From Viridibacillus sp050279675 (lineage in GTDB: Bacteria > Bacillota > Bacilli > Bacillales_A > Planococcaceae): a stretch of 64,000 nucleotides of DNA. Location: contig NZ_JBNNUK010000012.1 of NCBI RefSeq assembly GCF_050279675.1, positions 1 through 64,000 on the forward strand, given 5' to 3'. The position numbers and the translations under genes were made by a program. Numbering within the stretch: position 1 is the stretch's first letter; each line of letters starts with the position of its first letter. This document shows, piece after piece, positions 7,648 through 15,989 of the stretch. Under the pieces are notes generated by a model. It was not told the DNA's origin. It saw nothing but the letters and a program-made list of their open reading frames with translations, and did not search any database.

Positions 7648-7926
7648 ATGAATTTCCCTATTATCCATACTAATTTTTGGGATGCAGTTATAGCTATCCC
7701 AATTATTATGCTTATAACTCAACTAATTAAAATCGTTTATCATACTCCTTCAAAATTTGTACCTACAATTGCGTTATTCTTTGGTTTATTAATTTCTATT
7801 TTCATTAGCCACAGACATGATTTACTAGCAGGTGTATTTATGGGGTGGTTTTACGGATATGCAGCTGTAGGAAATTATGCAGCTTTAAAAAGCGCTTTTA
7901 TTAGTTACAGAAATTCAGGTAAATAA
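7648..7926 (+). CDS. Small membrane protein, holin-like
   Basis: A 92-residue protein with three hydrophobic segments: about 8-30 (VIAIPIIMLITQLIKIVY), 36-54 (PTIALFFGLLISIFI) and 60-80 (LLAGVFMGWFYGYAAVG). Its tail is short and polar. Size and topology resemble phage holins, and a cell-wall amidase lies 1.1 kb away, but no holin family is recognised. The ATG at 7648 is preferred to the GTG at 7642 because GAAAGTGGTG sits at correct spacing. The next gene on the same strand starts 116 bp further on. Confidence 0.6.
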   Translation: MNFPIIHTNFWDAVIAIPIIMLITQLIKIVYHTPSKFVPTIALFFGLLISIFISHRHDLLAGVFMGWFYGYAAVGNYAALKSAFISYRNSGK

Positions 7927-8042
7927 CACAAAATTCATAAAAGAAGATGGCGTTACTTTACCATTAACTTAGCTTTTCCAATGAATTATCTTAAATGTAA
8001 TTAATAGAATCAATTGTTTTTTATCTGAAGGAGGATAATCCA

Positions 8043-8327
8043 TTGAATGAAAACTTTAATATAGATTTTGATGAAATAATGAGTTCTGCAACACCCGGAA
8101 CAAAAAACTCCGTCAAAATTGAGCTTCTTGCGTCGACTATTAGAGTTATTGCCGATGCATTATTGGCTCTGGCTATTGTCGAGGAGATAAATGAAGCTCA
8201 GGCAGAGGAACAGATAAATACAAAGACCCAATCAACTAATAATCGCCAATTAAAAAATATGCAAAAACAATTAGATTTTATAGTTGCTCAATTATCTAGA
8301 ATGGAGCGGAAGATTGATAGAAACTAA
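8043..8327 (+). CDS. Small acidic hypothetical protein with coiled-coil tail
   Basis: 94 residues starting at a TTG preceded by GAAGGAGGATAAT. A hydrophobic helix (about 25-48, IELLASTIRVIADALLALAI) is followed by a Gln/Glu-rich stretch and a heptad-like C-terminal helix (LKNMQKQLDFIVAQLSRMER). Similar small proteins occur with holin-like genes in Bacillaceae mobile DNA, but no family is recognised. It is probably co-transcribed with the membrane protein upstream. Confidence 0.55.
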   Translation: MNENFNIDFDEIMSSATPGTKNSVKIELLASTIRVIADALLALAIVEEINEAQAEEQINTKTQSTNNRQLKNMQKQLDFIVAQLSRMERKIDRN

Positions 8328-8370
8328 ATATGCCCTTACACATAATACATACCACCCTAAAACTTTGAAC

Positions 8371-8405
8371 AAAAAAACGCCAAGATTGACGTCAAATCTT
8401 GGCGT
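8371..8405 (-). terminator. Terminator of the LRAT-fold gene
   Basis: Arms ACGCCAAGATT and AATCTTGGCGT form a perfect 11-bp stem. On the minus strand it is followed by TTTTTTT. Confidence 0.8.
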
Positions 8406-8481
8406 AGTACTTTTACTATTTTCACTAATGCGATTTACATGTCTTAAAGTTCACTGAATAATCATCTAAACCTTGGAGAAT

Positions 8482-8976
8482 TCACTGTTTTACAGTTCGC
8501 CAACTAATTACAGGAACGCCAAAATGCTTTTTAATATTTCTCTCCACATTCATAAATGTTGCATCTAGTAGATCATTGTTTGCACCTTTAATGCAACTTG
8601 AAGTGAACATATGGCAATTTTTTCGAATAAGATGATAACCACTGTGCGTATTTCTTGCTGCTATCGCTCTTCTAGCAATTGCTGGGTCATGCAAAACATT
8701 ACCATTCATATCGCAAGCTACATATAATTCTGTTCCAGAGCGTACAGATGAGCCATTTAAAAAATTATAGTAATCTACTTCTATAATTTTTTCGTTACCA
8801 TTCAATTCTATTACTCTTCTATTACCAACATAAATGCCAGTATGATTTGGAGAACCGATTATTGTATTTGCCATTCCTAGTAATTTACAATAGACTATAC
8901 TACCTGCAATAGGTTCTACATGTTTGAGTAAGTGCGCACTTATGAACCTTCTCCACCTTGGATTATTAAATGCCAT
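8482..8976 (-). CDS. LRAT-domain (permuted papain-fold) protein
   Basis: A 164-residue protein with the lecithin:retinol-acyltransferase-type fold. His45 in NHTGIYVGNRRVIEL is the first catalytic residue. Cys121 in KNCHMF corresponds to the NCEHF nucleophile motif. Related proteins act as acyltransferases, phospholipases or peptidases. There is no signal peptide. The start is at 8976 because GAAGGGAGG lies just upstream; an in-frame TTG at 9000 would swallow that site. It lies 64 bp after the amidase gene on the same strand and before a strong terminator, so the two probably form a transcription unit. Confidence 0.75.
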   Translation of the reverse strand: MAFNNPRWRRFISAHLLKHVEPIAGSIVYCKLLGMANTIIGSPNHTGIYVGNRRVIELNGNEKIIEVDYYNFLNGSSVRSGTELYVACDMNGNVLHDPAIARRAIAARNTHSGYHLIRKNCHMFTSSCIKGANNDLLDATFMNVERNIKKHFGVPVISWRTVKQ

Positions 8977-9040
8977 TAAAATTACCTCCCTTCGAACCAA
9001 GATGAGGCATTTAAAATCAATTAGGCTATCATATGAGGGA

Positions 9041-9763
9041 TTAAAGTTTTTTCACATATTTGGAGCTCGCTGTCACATATGTTCCGCTAATTGTCTTATA
9101 CATCGCAGAACCATCTACGAGTACTTTTTTTTCAATAGTTAATCTTTCTCCTCTTTTTACTGTACCAGTGGGTTTTGACCATCGTGGGCCATCGTAGTAA
9201 TTCAATACGTTTGCTAACACTTGAATCTGGAACGTCTTGCTTGTTGTCGGTTTTGAAACTGTAATAATTTTAGTTTTTGTAACTAATTTACGGAATGTTG
9301 ACCAAGTAAAAGCCGCTTTACCACTTCTCATTTTAGATGGACAGTTTTTACCACTCCAATGATTGTGTTGAACAACATTACTAATAGGAATCTTTTCATC
9401 TTTCATAATTTTAGCAACTAGAATGGCAGTATTTTCTACTGCTTTTTTGTAATTTCCATCTTCATTCACACAAATTTCAATGTGAATGGAGTTTGCATTA
9501 CCATCGCCATTTCCATCCCCCGCAGCCCAACACTTTACGCTATGATTAAATGATTGTACCGCTTCTTTATCATCTACTGTCCAATGCCATGAAGCAGCAC
9601 GGCTATTTCCCATCGCTTGCAAACGAGCATGAGCATTTGCATTAGCAGTTTTTCTTGAATTATCTGTCTCGTGGATAGTAATCCATTTGCAACCGTTTCC
9701 TATCCCACTTGTTACTTTATTCGTAATTGATTGTGAAACTAAGTGTTTTCTTATTATGACCAT
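9041..9763 (-). CDS. N-acetylmuramoyl-L-alanine amidase with C-terminal SH3-like domain
   Basis: A 240-residue endolysin-type enzyme. The amidase_2 domain (about 18-160) keeps the zinc ligands His31 (TIHET), the His of VQHNHW and the Cys of KNCPSKM, as in CwlA and phage lysins. The C-terminal 65 residues (VLNYYDGPRWSKPTGTVKRG ...) look like a bacterial SH3 wall-binding domain. It cleaves the amide bond between MurNAc and the stem peptide. No signal peptide is present, so export needs a holin or lysis, as for prophage lysins. AGGAGCTGAAAG precedes the ATG. Confidence 0.9.
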   Translation of the reverse strand: MVIIRKHLVSQSITNKVTSGIGNGCKWITIHETDNSRKTANANAHARLQAMGNSRAASWHWTVDDKEAVQSFNHSVKCWAAGDGNGDGNANSIHIEICVNEDGNYKKAVENTAILVAKIMKDEKIPISNVVQHNHWSGKNCPSKMRSGKAAFTWSTFRKLVTKTKIITVSKPTTSKTFQIQVLANVLNYYDGPRWSKPTGTVKRGERLTIEKKVLVDGSAMYKTISGTYVTASSKYVKKL

Positions 9764-10061
9764 TCATCTTTCAGCTCCTATGATATGAATTCTTGTCCCT
9801 AGTAAAAGTTTAATTGCAGTGTCATTACTACATATTAAATGCTGAACTTATCATTTTTGTGAAAAATATGAGTTTGAAGCCTATTTTCAAACTTTTAATT
9901 TGTTAAATACAGGTAAAATTGTGGCCAATATTTTTATACATGACACGGCATGCTTATTTTAGTAGTTCAGATATCACGTGAGCATGACAAGTCACGATTT
10001 ATACTTATCCACCTTTACTTGTTACATAGAGTTTACAAACTAAAAGAGAGAATTTTTTCAT
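9764..10061. other. Gene-free stretch
   Basis: It holds the upstream region of the amidase gene. No coding frame or clear repeat was seen. Confidence 0.4.
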
Positions 10062-10095
10062 AAAAAAAGACCCAAATGCATTGAAGCATCTGGGT
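10062..10095 (-). terminator. Terminator of the 10101 gene
   Basis: On the minus strand, ACCCAGATGC...GCATTTGGGT is followed by CTTTTTTT. It starts inside the last codons region. Confidence 0.75.
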
Positions 10096-10100
10096 GTTCT

Positions 10101-11291
10101 TTATGAATGTAATAATTCTAAATTATATAAGGTAAGATCTTTCTTTTCTGATTTTAATATTTTATCCAAATTTTCCACCTTTTGTTCCTCTATCATTTCA
10201 CCCGTTACAAGATCGTATTTTTCTAGAAAATAAACGTCCTTTTCTCGGTTATTTAAATAAAATAGTGATTGTCCTCTAAAATCGACTTGCTCAAATTCTG
10301 GTTGAAACGTACCAGTAGGTCGGTTAAGTCGGAACTTTTTTTGGATAACATCATTTGAAGTATTGTATGAATATACTTCCCCTAACCCGTTAATATAATA
10401 TAATTCCTGATTATGAAGGTGCGTTGAATTATCAAAGTTAAAAGGTACAGAGTTCGATACAATTTCTTCACTGCGATACTCAGCGAGGTTTTTTACATCT
10501 AAAGTGAACGTTCGTTTATTGATGGTTGCAAGCAAAATATCTTCTTTTGCATCGTCTTCAAAATATGATAGGACAATATAATAGTTTTCCTTATCTTCTA
10601 AAATAGATGAGATTGGATCCAATTCTTCAGCATGTGGTAAAGGTACTGATGCTAAGTGTTTTATATTTACCTTGTTTTTTAAAGTAACAGATTTCAAATC
10701 AAAGCTTCCTTTGACTAGATCTTGAGTTAAAACAATTATTTCATTTTTCATAGTACCTGCTGTTGCTACATAAAACGGTAAAGAAGCTGTTTTAAAGCCT
10801 GATGAACTGCCATATCGTACACCAGTGTCATAATCTGCATTCTTACTAAAACCAGTGTTATACAGGCTAAAAAAGATTGCTTCTGAAGAAAGATATCCAG
10901 ATAGCGTATTGCGAATTTCATCACGTTCCATCGGAAATTGCTGTGCATTTTTCCCTAATAGATAAACACTATTTTTGGCTTCTAAGTACAATTGCTCACC
11001 ATTATACTTACTCGCTCCAAATTCCATTCCAGCCATTTCCATTGCAGAGGCAGATCCTTTTTTGTCGATAAATATCGCCATACTTTTTCCCGTTCCTTTT
11101 TCTAGCTGTTCTGTCGGTAATGATGCATATAGAATGGCTCTTTTATCTGCTAAGAATTTAGGATCTTCTATTGTTTGTTGTGTGATAAATATGGATTTCT
11201 TTTGATTTGTAGCCGATACATGAAGAAATGCATATAACCCTAAACCAATCACCATTAAACTCGTGATGACTATGATCAACTGCTTTTTCAT
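10101..11291 (-). CDS. Membrane-anchored extracellular hypothetical protein
   Basis: A 396-residue protein that starts with KK and one transmembrane segment (about 4-24, LIIVITSLMVIGLGLYAFL). The remainder should lie outside the membrane and shows repeated short beta-strand patterns (YYIVLSYFEDDAKEDILLAT, LYYINGLGEVYSYN, SLFYLNNREKDVYFLEKYD) suggestive of a beta-propeller. No catalytic motif or lipobox is seen. Start at 11291 follows CAGGAGGTCC; an upstream ATG in the same frame (11348) lacks a site. It is flanked by its own terminator. Function unknown. Confidence 0.65.
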   Translation of the reverse strand: MKKQLIIVITSLMVIGLGLYAFLHVSATNQKKSIFITQQTIEDPKFLADKRAILYASLPTEQLEKGTGKSMAIFIDKKGSASAMEMAGMEFGASKYNGEQLYLEAKNSVYLLGKNAQQFPMERDEIRNTLSGYLSSEAIFFSLYNTGFSKNADYDTGVRYGSSSGFKTASLPFYVATAGTMKNEIIVLTQDLVKGSFDLKSVTLKNKVNIKHLASVPLPHAEELDPISSILEDKENYYIVLSYFEDDAKEDILLATINKRTFTLDVKNLAEYRSEEIVSNSVPFNFDNSTHLHNQELYYINGLGEVYSYNTSNDVIQKKFRLNRPTGTFQPEFEQVDFRGQSLFYLNNREKDVYFLEKYDLVTGEMIEEQKVENLDKILKSEKKDLTLYNLELLHS

Positions 11292-11563
11292 CTGGACCTC
11301 CTGGTTTGCTATATATGAATTTAAAAATTGTAATAAAATAAAAACCATAGTTTACTTAGATAATCATACTAAAATTCCTCACATTTTACTATAAATAGTG
11401 AACCGAAGTGCACTTTATATATCAGAGCAGTTCGGTATTAGTAACTGGAATAAAAAAACATATACTTGCTATTCTTTACCTATTAGAAATCAACTTAAAC
11501 ATTGTTTTTCATTTCCAAGTAAAATAAAGTGAATATATGGCATATTGAAGGTGAGGAACTTAT

Positions 11564-12526
11564 ATGAGAACACTTTATACAATTGGAGAAGTATTAATAG
11601 ATTTTATCCCACAACAACAAGGAATCATGTTAAAAGACGTAGCTTCATTTAAAAAAATGGCGGGCGGAGCCCCTGCAAATGTAGCGGCAACTGTAGCAAA
11701 ACTTGGAGGAAACGCCTCATTAATTAGCCAAGTAGGAGCAGATGCTTTCGGTCAATTCTTAATTGAAACATTACAGCAATTAGAGGTAAATACAAATTTA
11801 ATAAAAGTAACAAAAGAGGCAAACACAGCCCTTGCTTTTGTGTCTTTAACTGAAGATGGAGAACGAGATTTTTCCTTTTATAGAAATCCTTCTGCTGATT
11901 TGTTATATAAGCAAGAGTACATAAAATCAGAATGGTTCACACCTGGTGATTTATTGCATTTTTGTTCTGTTGATTTAGTTGAAAGTCCCATGAAAGAAGC
12001 CCATAAAAAAGCTATTTCCTATGCGCGTGAAAATAGTACTTTGATTAGCTTTGATCCAAATGTTCGACTCCCTCTATGGGATTCAAAAGCAAATTGCAGA
12101 GAAACTATATTAAAATTTTTACCTTATACAGATGTAGTGAAGATTTCAGATGAAGAATTAGCTTTTATAACTGGTATCAATGAAGTAGAGACTGCTATTG
12201 AATCTTTGTTTATAGGTCATGTAAAAGTTGTGATCTATACAAAAGGTGCTAGTGGCGCGACTCTTTTCACAAAAGATGCATCCTTCAGCGTTCCAGGTTG
12301 TGATGTTAACGTGCAAGATACTACTGGGGCTGGTGACGCATTTATTGGTGCATTCTTATACAAGCTATTAACAAGTAATATTGAATTAAATGAATTAGTT
12401 GATTATTGTAGACAATCCGCTGATGAATTACTGACCTTTGCCAATCATTGTGGTGCTTTAACTACAACTAAAAAAGGAGCATTTGCTGCTCTACCGACAT
12501 TAGAGGACATTCAAAATCGCTTATAA
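11564..12526 (+). CDS. PfkB-family sugar kinase, fructokinase-like
   Basis: A 320-residue ribokinase/PfkB-fold kinase. It has the N-terminal GEVLIDFIP and GGAPANVAATVAKLGG signature and the C-terminal DTTGAGDAFIGAFL signature with the catalytic Asp and anion hole. It phosphorylates a sugar or nucleoside with ATP in the cytosol. The sequence is closest in style to bacterial fructokinases (ScrK) and aminoimidazole riboside kinases. No transporter or hydrolase is adjacent to settle the substrate. GAAGGTGAGG precedes the ATG. Confidence 0.88.
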   Translation: MRTLYTIGEVLIDFIPQQQGIMLKDVASFKKMAGGAPANVAATVAKLGGNASLISQVGADAFGQFLIETLQQLEVNTNLIKVTKEANTALAFVSLTEDGERDFSFYRNPSADLLYKQEYIKSEWFTPGDLLHFCSVDLVESPMKEAHKKAISYARENSTLISFDPNVRLPLWDSKANCRETILKFLPYTDVVKISDEELAFITGINEVETAIESLFIGHVKVVIYTKGASGATLFTKDASFSVPGCDVNVQDTTGAGDAFIGAFLYKLLTSNIELNELVDYCRQSADELLTFANHCGALTTTKKGAFAALPTLEDIQNRL

Positions 12527-12563
12527 AAATAAAAATCCTGTATTAAGAGGCGGTTACAGTGAT

Positions 12564-12986
12564 TCATAAAATCACTTCTTTTAACCTTTTATCTAACTCA
12601 ATTTGTGGATTAATATTTTTTAAGTGAGTTACAAATCCATTCTTATCCTTGGGAGAAACTAGTGCCATGCCATAGTCGGTTCCATAACTAATTTCAATGC
12701 GATCAAATGACAGCGCAGAAGAAGCTAATGGATTCTTAGTACTGGAAACTTTTTCGATATTCTTTATTGGAATTCTCTTTTTTAGCGGTCCACTTTGGAT
12801 TATTAGTAATTCGTTAGAGATTCTATATCCCGTTGTAAACCAACTCCAGCCTAGAAGAAATGCTAGTGGAATAGTAACAAATAGAGCTTCATAATCTCTT
12901 TGCATTAATAAGGGTAGAAAACAAGATAATATAACAGCCCAATTAATTACAGCTACCCAAACATCTTTTTTTGATGGATAATACAT
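12564..12986 (-). CDS. Small membrane protein with bacterial PH-like domain
   Basis: A 140-residue protein with two adjacent membrane helices (about 8-45: WVAVINWAVILSCFLPLLM and LFVTIPLAFLLGWSWF). A C-terminal domain (GYRISNELLIIQSGPLKKRI, PIKNIEKVSST, DRIEISYG) matches the bacterial PH-like (YyaB-type) pattern. Function is unknown; such proteins lie at the inner membrane face. The ATG at 12986 is preferred over in-frame GTGs at 12998 and 12995, which overlap the GGGTGGTGAG ribosome site. It converges on the PfkB kinase 37 bp away. Confidence 0.7.
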   Translation of the reverse strand: MYYPSKKDVWVAVINWAVILSCFLPLLMQRDYEALFVTIPLAFLLGWSWFTTGYRISNELLIIQSGPLKKRIPIKNIEKVSSTKNPLASSALSFDRIEISYGTDYGMALVSPKDKNGFVTHLKNINPQIELDKRLKEVIL

Positions 12987-13092
12987 TCGACTCACCACCC
13001 TTCTTTATTTATTCTACGGGTGATATGAACTATTAGTTTCAAATAATTACAATTCACCACTTAATGCTCTAGTTCTATGTCTTTTTTCAATC

Positions 13093-13128
13093 AAAAAAAA
13101 CGACTCCTACATCTAGGAATCGTTTTTT
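13093..13128. terminator. Bidirectional terminator below the acetyltransferase
   Basis: Arms ACGACTCCTA and TAGGAATCGT form the stem, with A and T runs flanking both sides. It serves the gene ending at 13127. Confidence 0.75.
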
Positions 13129-13702
13129 AGTTATTCACAACTTTTCCGTAATAATGCTTTTGGTACCAAGCTAGGAAATCGTCTTTTTTAATGACATTTA
13201 AGACACATGATGTTTTTTCTTGTCGCTCCATTTTTATTAGTTCTTTAGGAAATTCTTCTTCAACTGACAATGTCATATAAGGGAGTTTGGCTTGGGCTTT
13301 TTGGGAGCGAATGTTTTCTACTCTAGCACCAGCAAATACATAATCTAAATTAAAATGATTAAACGCTATAAAAAGTATCTTTTCTTTTGCTTGCTCATTA
13401 TATCCAAGTCCCCAAAATGGATCCGCAATCCAAGTACCGATATGGCATAACTTCTTTTCATGCTCTATATCTTTGAGTGTCGTAACACCTACTATTTCAG
13501 AAGCATCATTTATTATTACACGCGATAATTGTTGATTCTCTCTTTCCGCAAGTTGCATGCCACGTATAAAATTGAGTACTCCATTAACAGAAGTCTGACA
13601 ATCATCCATCCCCAGTGCATTCTTTACTAATTCCGAACTGATTAATGAAGATATTTTTTCAGCGTACATGACATCATGTGATACAAGTCTAATTCTATCC
13701 AT
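13127..13702 (-). CDS. GNAT-family acetyltransferase, RimJ/RimL-like
   Basis: A 191-residue N-acetyltransferase of the GCN5 superfamily. Its segments SRVIINDASEIVGVTTLKDI, CHIGTWIADPFWGLGYNEQA and FNLDYVFAGARVENIRSQKA match the RimJ/RimL subgroup, which acetylates ribosomal-protein or small-molecule amines with acetyl-CoA. The start at 13702 follows AAAGGAGATCG; an upstream in-frame ATG (13777) has no site. The target is unknown. Confidence 0.78.
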   Translation of the reverse strand: MDRIRLVSHDVMYAEKISSLISSELVKNALGMDDCQTSVNGVLNFIRGMQLAERENQQLSRVIINDASEIVGVTTLKDIEHEKKLCHIGTWIADPFWGLGYNEQAKEKILFIAFNHFNLDYVFAGARVENIRSQKAQAKLPYMTLSVEEEFPKELIKMERQEKTSCVLNVIKKDDFLAWYQKHYYGKVVNN

Positions 13703-14091
13703 AGACGATCTCCTTTCTACATATATGCCATTTGTGATTTTTAAATATGTAATATTTCCAATATTTATATTTACCATCTTTTTTAGCGTTTGCTGAAATA
13801 CTTCATTTCTTATTAAAACTAAAAATTTTTATTAGTACAATTATAAACAAATGTTCACAAATATTTCAATATTTTTTCGATATTTATATTGCTTTTCCAA
13901 ATCAACCTATTAACCAAAAATTTTATGGTCACTCTAAATGTTTTAATAACTGCTTGTAGGATTGAAAAAATGACTTTTCTTTGCTTCATTAAGATATTGA
14001 CAATTAATTTTCATACTTAGTGTATAGAACTTTTGTGATACGAGAAAAATATATGAACAATCATATGCAGTATTCAAAAGGAGTTTTTTTG
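13703..14091. other. Gene-free divergent region
   Basis: Strongly AT-rich DNA between the acetyltransferase and the small membrane protein. In-frame codons upstream of 14092 (from 14020) are open but carry no ribosome site. Confidence 0.35.
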
Positions 14092-14280
14092 ATGAAGGAT
14101 TTCAATACAGCTGTCTTCTTTATTGTTCTAAGCATTTCCCTTTTTGTATTTTCTATCGTAGCACCTATACAGAGTTCTGTTGTTAGAGTTATCTTATTTC
14201 TGTTATGTATACTATTTATCGAACGTAGCTTGCGTATATACTCAACAACTGAACATAAAAAACGCAATGTACTAAACTAA
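14092..14280 (+). CDS. Two-helix small membrane protein
   Basis: 62 residues starting MKDF after AAAAGGAG. Two hydrophobic helices, about 5-27 (TAVFFIVLSISLFVFSIVAP) and 30-48 (VVRVILFLLCILFIE), are followed by a basic tail. No family recognised. Its own terminator follows at 14295. Confidence 0.6.
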   Translation: MKDFNTAVFFIVLSISLFVFSIVAPIQSSVVRVILFLLCILFIERSLRIYSTTEHKKRNVLN

Positions 14281-14294
14281 AAATCATTAACACT

Positions 14295-14326
14295 AAAAAG
14301 GACTTCCAGTTTCAGAAGTCCTTTTA
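14295..14326. terminator. Bidirectional terminator
   Basis: A perfect 11-bp stem AAAAGGACTTC/GAAGTCCTTTT between two convergent small genes. Confidence 0.8.
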
Positions 14327-14348
14327 CATTTACATATGAATTCTTTGA

Positions 14349-14564
14349 TTAAATCTCTTCAAATGAAATATTATGTATACCTTGTAAATGACTGTTTTCT
14401 GTTGCATATCGTTGCAGCTCCATTCTAATAGAAGGCGCTATCCATACATCGCAGTCACAAAGGGATGCTGGTATGTTTTGTATATGTAATTCTCCACCGT
14501 TAAGCTTGAAATTTCGCACAACTAAAGCCGGTTTTTTTTCACAATCGCATTTCCCACAAATCAT
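14349..14564 (-). CDS. Cysteine-rich small protein, zinc-ribbon-like
   Basis: 71 residues with Cys3-x2-Cys6-x-Cys8 at the N-terminus (ICGKCDCEKK) and a later CDCDVW pair. It could bind zinc in the manner of YgiT/MqsA-type N-terminal domains. No toxin gene is adjacent, so an antitoxin role is unsupported. CAGGAGAGATT precedes the ATG. Family not firmly recognised. Confidence 0.55.
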   Translation of the reverse strand: MICGKCDCEKKPALVVRNFKLNGGELHIQNIPASLCDCDVWIAPSIRMELQRYATENSHLQGIHNISFEEI

Positions 14565-14800
14565 ACAATCTCTCCTGTCATCATTTAACTACTCGAAAAC
14601 CCTAGTGAAATTTATTAATTATTTTTCTGTTTCTTTTTACACAACCACCTCATTATACTATAGAGGGATAAAAGTCACACTATAATTATAAAATAAAATA
14701 TAAAGGAACTAATTTTCAAAAATATTTGTTATTAAAATTAACTTCCATTGTATTTTTCAGTTATCTATAAATAACAATAGAAATTCTTCTCATAGTTAAT

Positions 14801-14836
14801 AAAAAGACAGCATAGGATGTTAACCCCAGCTGTCTT
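14801..14836 (-). terminator. Terminator of the HD hydrolase / ABC-F / CvfC unit
   Basis: On the minus strand AAGACAGC...GCTGTCTT is followed by TTTTA, 15 bp past the stop at 14851. Confidence 0.75.
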
Positions 14837-14850
14837 CTTCTTTTAAATAT

Positions 14851-15975
14851 TTATCTTTTTTTGGTAGCACGAGCTTCTGTCATCTGTTTCCATACTGAAC
14901 CCTTTGCTTCCTCACCTTGTGAAATCCGGGCAATAGCCATTTTCACTTGAAGTTTAACTTCGAATTCACTGTCATCACTTGCTTCTTCAAGAGCTTTTAA
15001 AGAGGCTTCTGTACCCGTTTCATACAAGTACATGGCAGCACGCCAACGTACAAGCTTATTGCGGTCCTTAAGAGATTCCATCATTGCAGATTCAAACTCT
15101 ACAAAACCTAGATCACTGATGCAATCTCCTGCAGTTCGACGTACTGAAGAACTCTTATCATTTAAAGCTTGTACTAACAAAGGTACAACTGCTACATCTT
15201 CGATCATACCTAAATAGATAGTTGCTAAACGACGAATAGACATCTTTTCATCTTGTAGCGCTTTTTCAAGTAAAGGTAAATCTTCAATTTCTGGATCTGC
15301 CATTTGATCTAACAGTTGGAATCGAATTTCCCAATTATCTACTAAAAATTCTTCTAAAGAAACTTTTCGTTTACGCGTTTCAACAACGTCTTTTTTCTCT
15401 ATACTCGCCAAAATCAATTCATCAATACGTTGTTCAGGGAATGAAGCTTCAAGTTCAGCAACAACGCTATCACCTATCTCCTCTTTATCACCGTAACGGA
15501 CACCATAGTCTACCCATTTACGTTCATAAATGTAGTTCTCATCTGTACTCATCGCCTTATTAAAAGCATTGATAAATCGCACTTCTAATCCAAAACGTTT
15601 TTCCGCAATACTATCAAACACTTTGACTTGTAAAGGGATACCTTTAAACATTTGAACATGAACGTATACTTCTCCAAAATGTTCATCCATTTGTTGTTCA
15701 CTTTTCTCTGCTTGTTTATCTTCACCAAATGCAATACGAACAGATGCTAATATACTTTCCCAGTCAAATTTTGCAATTCGTTCTACTGCTAGGAAATCTG
15801 CTACATGATAGACCCCTTTGACGCCTTCGATTGCTAGTATGTCCAGTATTTCTTTAGGTGCATCCGTTTTATTGGCTTCGTTATAGTTATGTGCTTTCCC
15901 AAATGGTAATTCATAATCTAGAACGATTTTCATTGTATTTGGACTTGGTGTTGGTTCTATGGTTAAAATTTTCAT
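14851..15975 (-). CDS. cvfC: CvfC/YpgR-like protein: Nfu N-domain plus HEAT repeats
   Basis: 374 residues. The N-terminal 85 residues (IEPTPSPNTMKIVLDYELPF) match the Nfu/NifU N-terminal domain. A linker follows, and then the C-terminal half (about 205-360) is a run of HEAT-like repeats (LPLLEKALQDEKMSIRRLAT, VVPLLVQALNDKSSSVRRTA and further units). The architecture equals staphylococcal conserved virulence factor C and B. subtilis YpgR. The biochemical role is unclear, perhaps an iron-sulfur or protein-assembly scaffold. It lies 14 bp downstream of the ABC-F gene and shares its transcript. Confidence 0.85.
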   Translation of the reverse strand: MKILTIEPTPSPNTMKIVLDYELPFGKAHNYNEANKTDAPKEILDILAIEGVKGVYHVADFLAVERIAKFDWESILASVRIAFGEDKQAEKSEQQMDEHFGEVYVHVQMFKGIPLQVKVFDSIAEKRFGLEVRFINAFNKAMSTDENYIYERKWVDYGVRYGDKEEIGDSVVAELEASFPEQRIDELILASIEKKDVVETRKRKVSLEEFLVDNWEIRFQLLDQMADPEIEDLPLLEKALQDEKMSIRRLATIYLGMIEDVAVVPLLVQALNDKSSSVRRTAGDCISDLGFVEFESAMMESLKDRNKLVRWRAAMYLYETGTEASLKALEEASDDSEFEVKLQVKMAIARISQGEEAKGSVWKQMTEARATKKR

Positions 15976-15989
15976 TTATAATCCCCCTC

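Noticed and set aside
14349..14564. MqsA/YgiT-type antitoxin
   Set aside because: The Cys spacing is only loosely similar, there is no helix-turn-helix domain and no toxin gene beside it.
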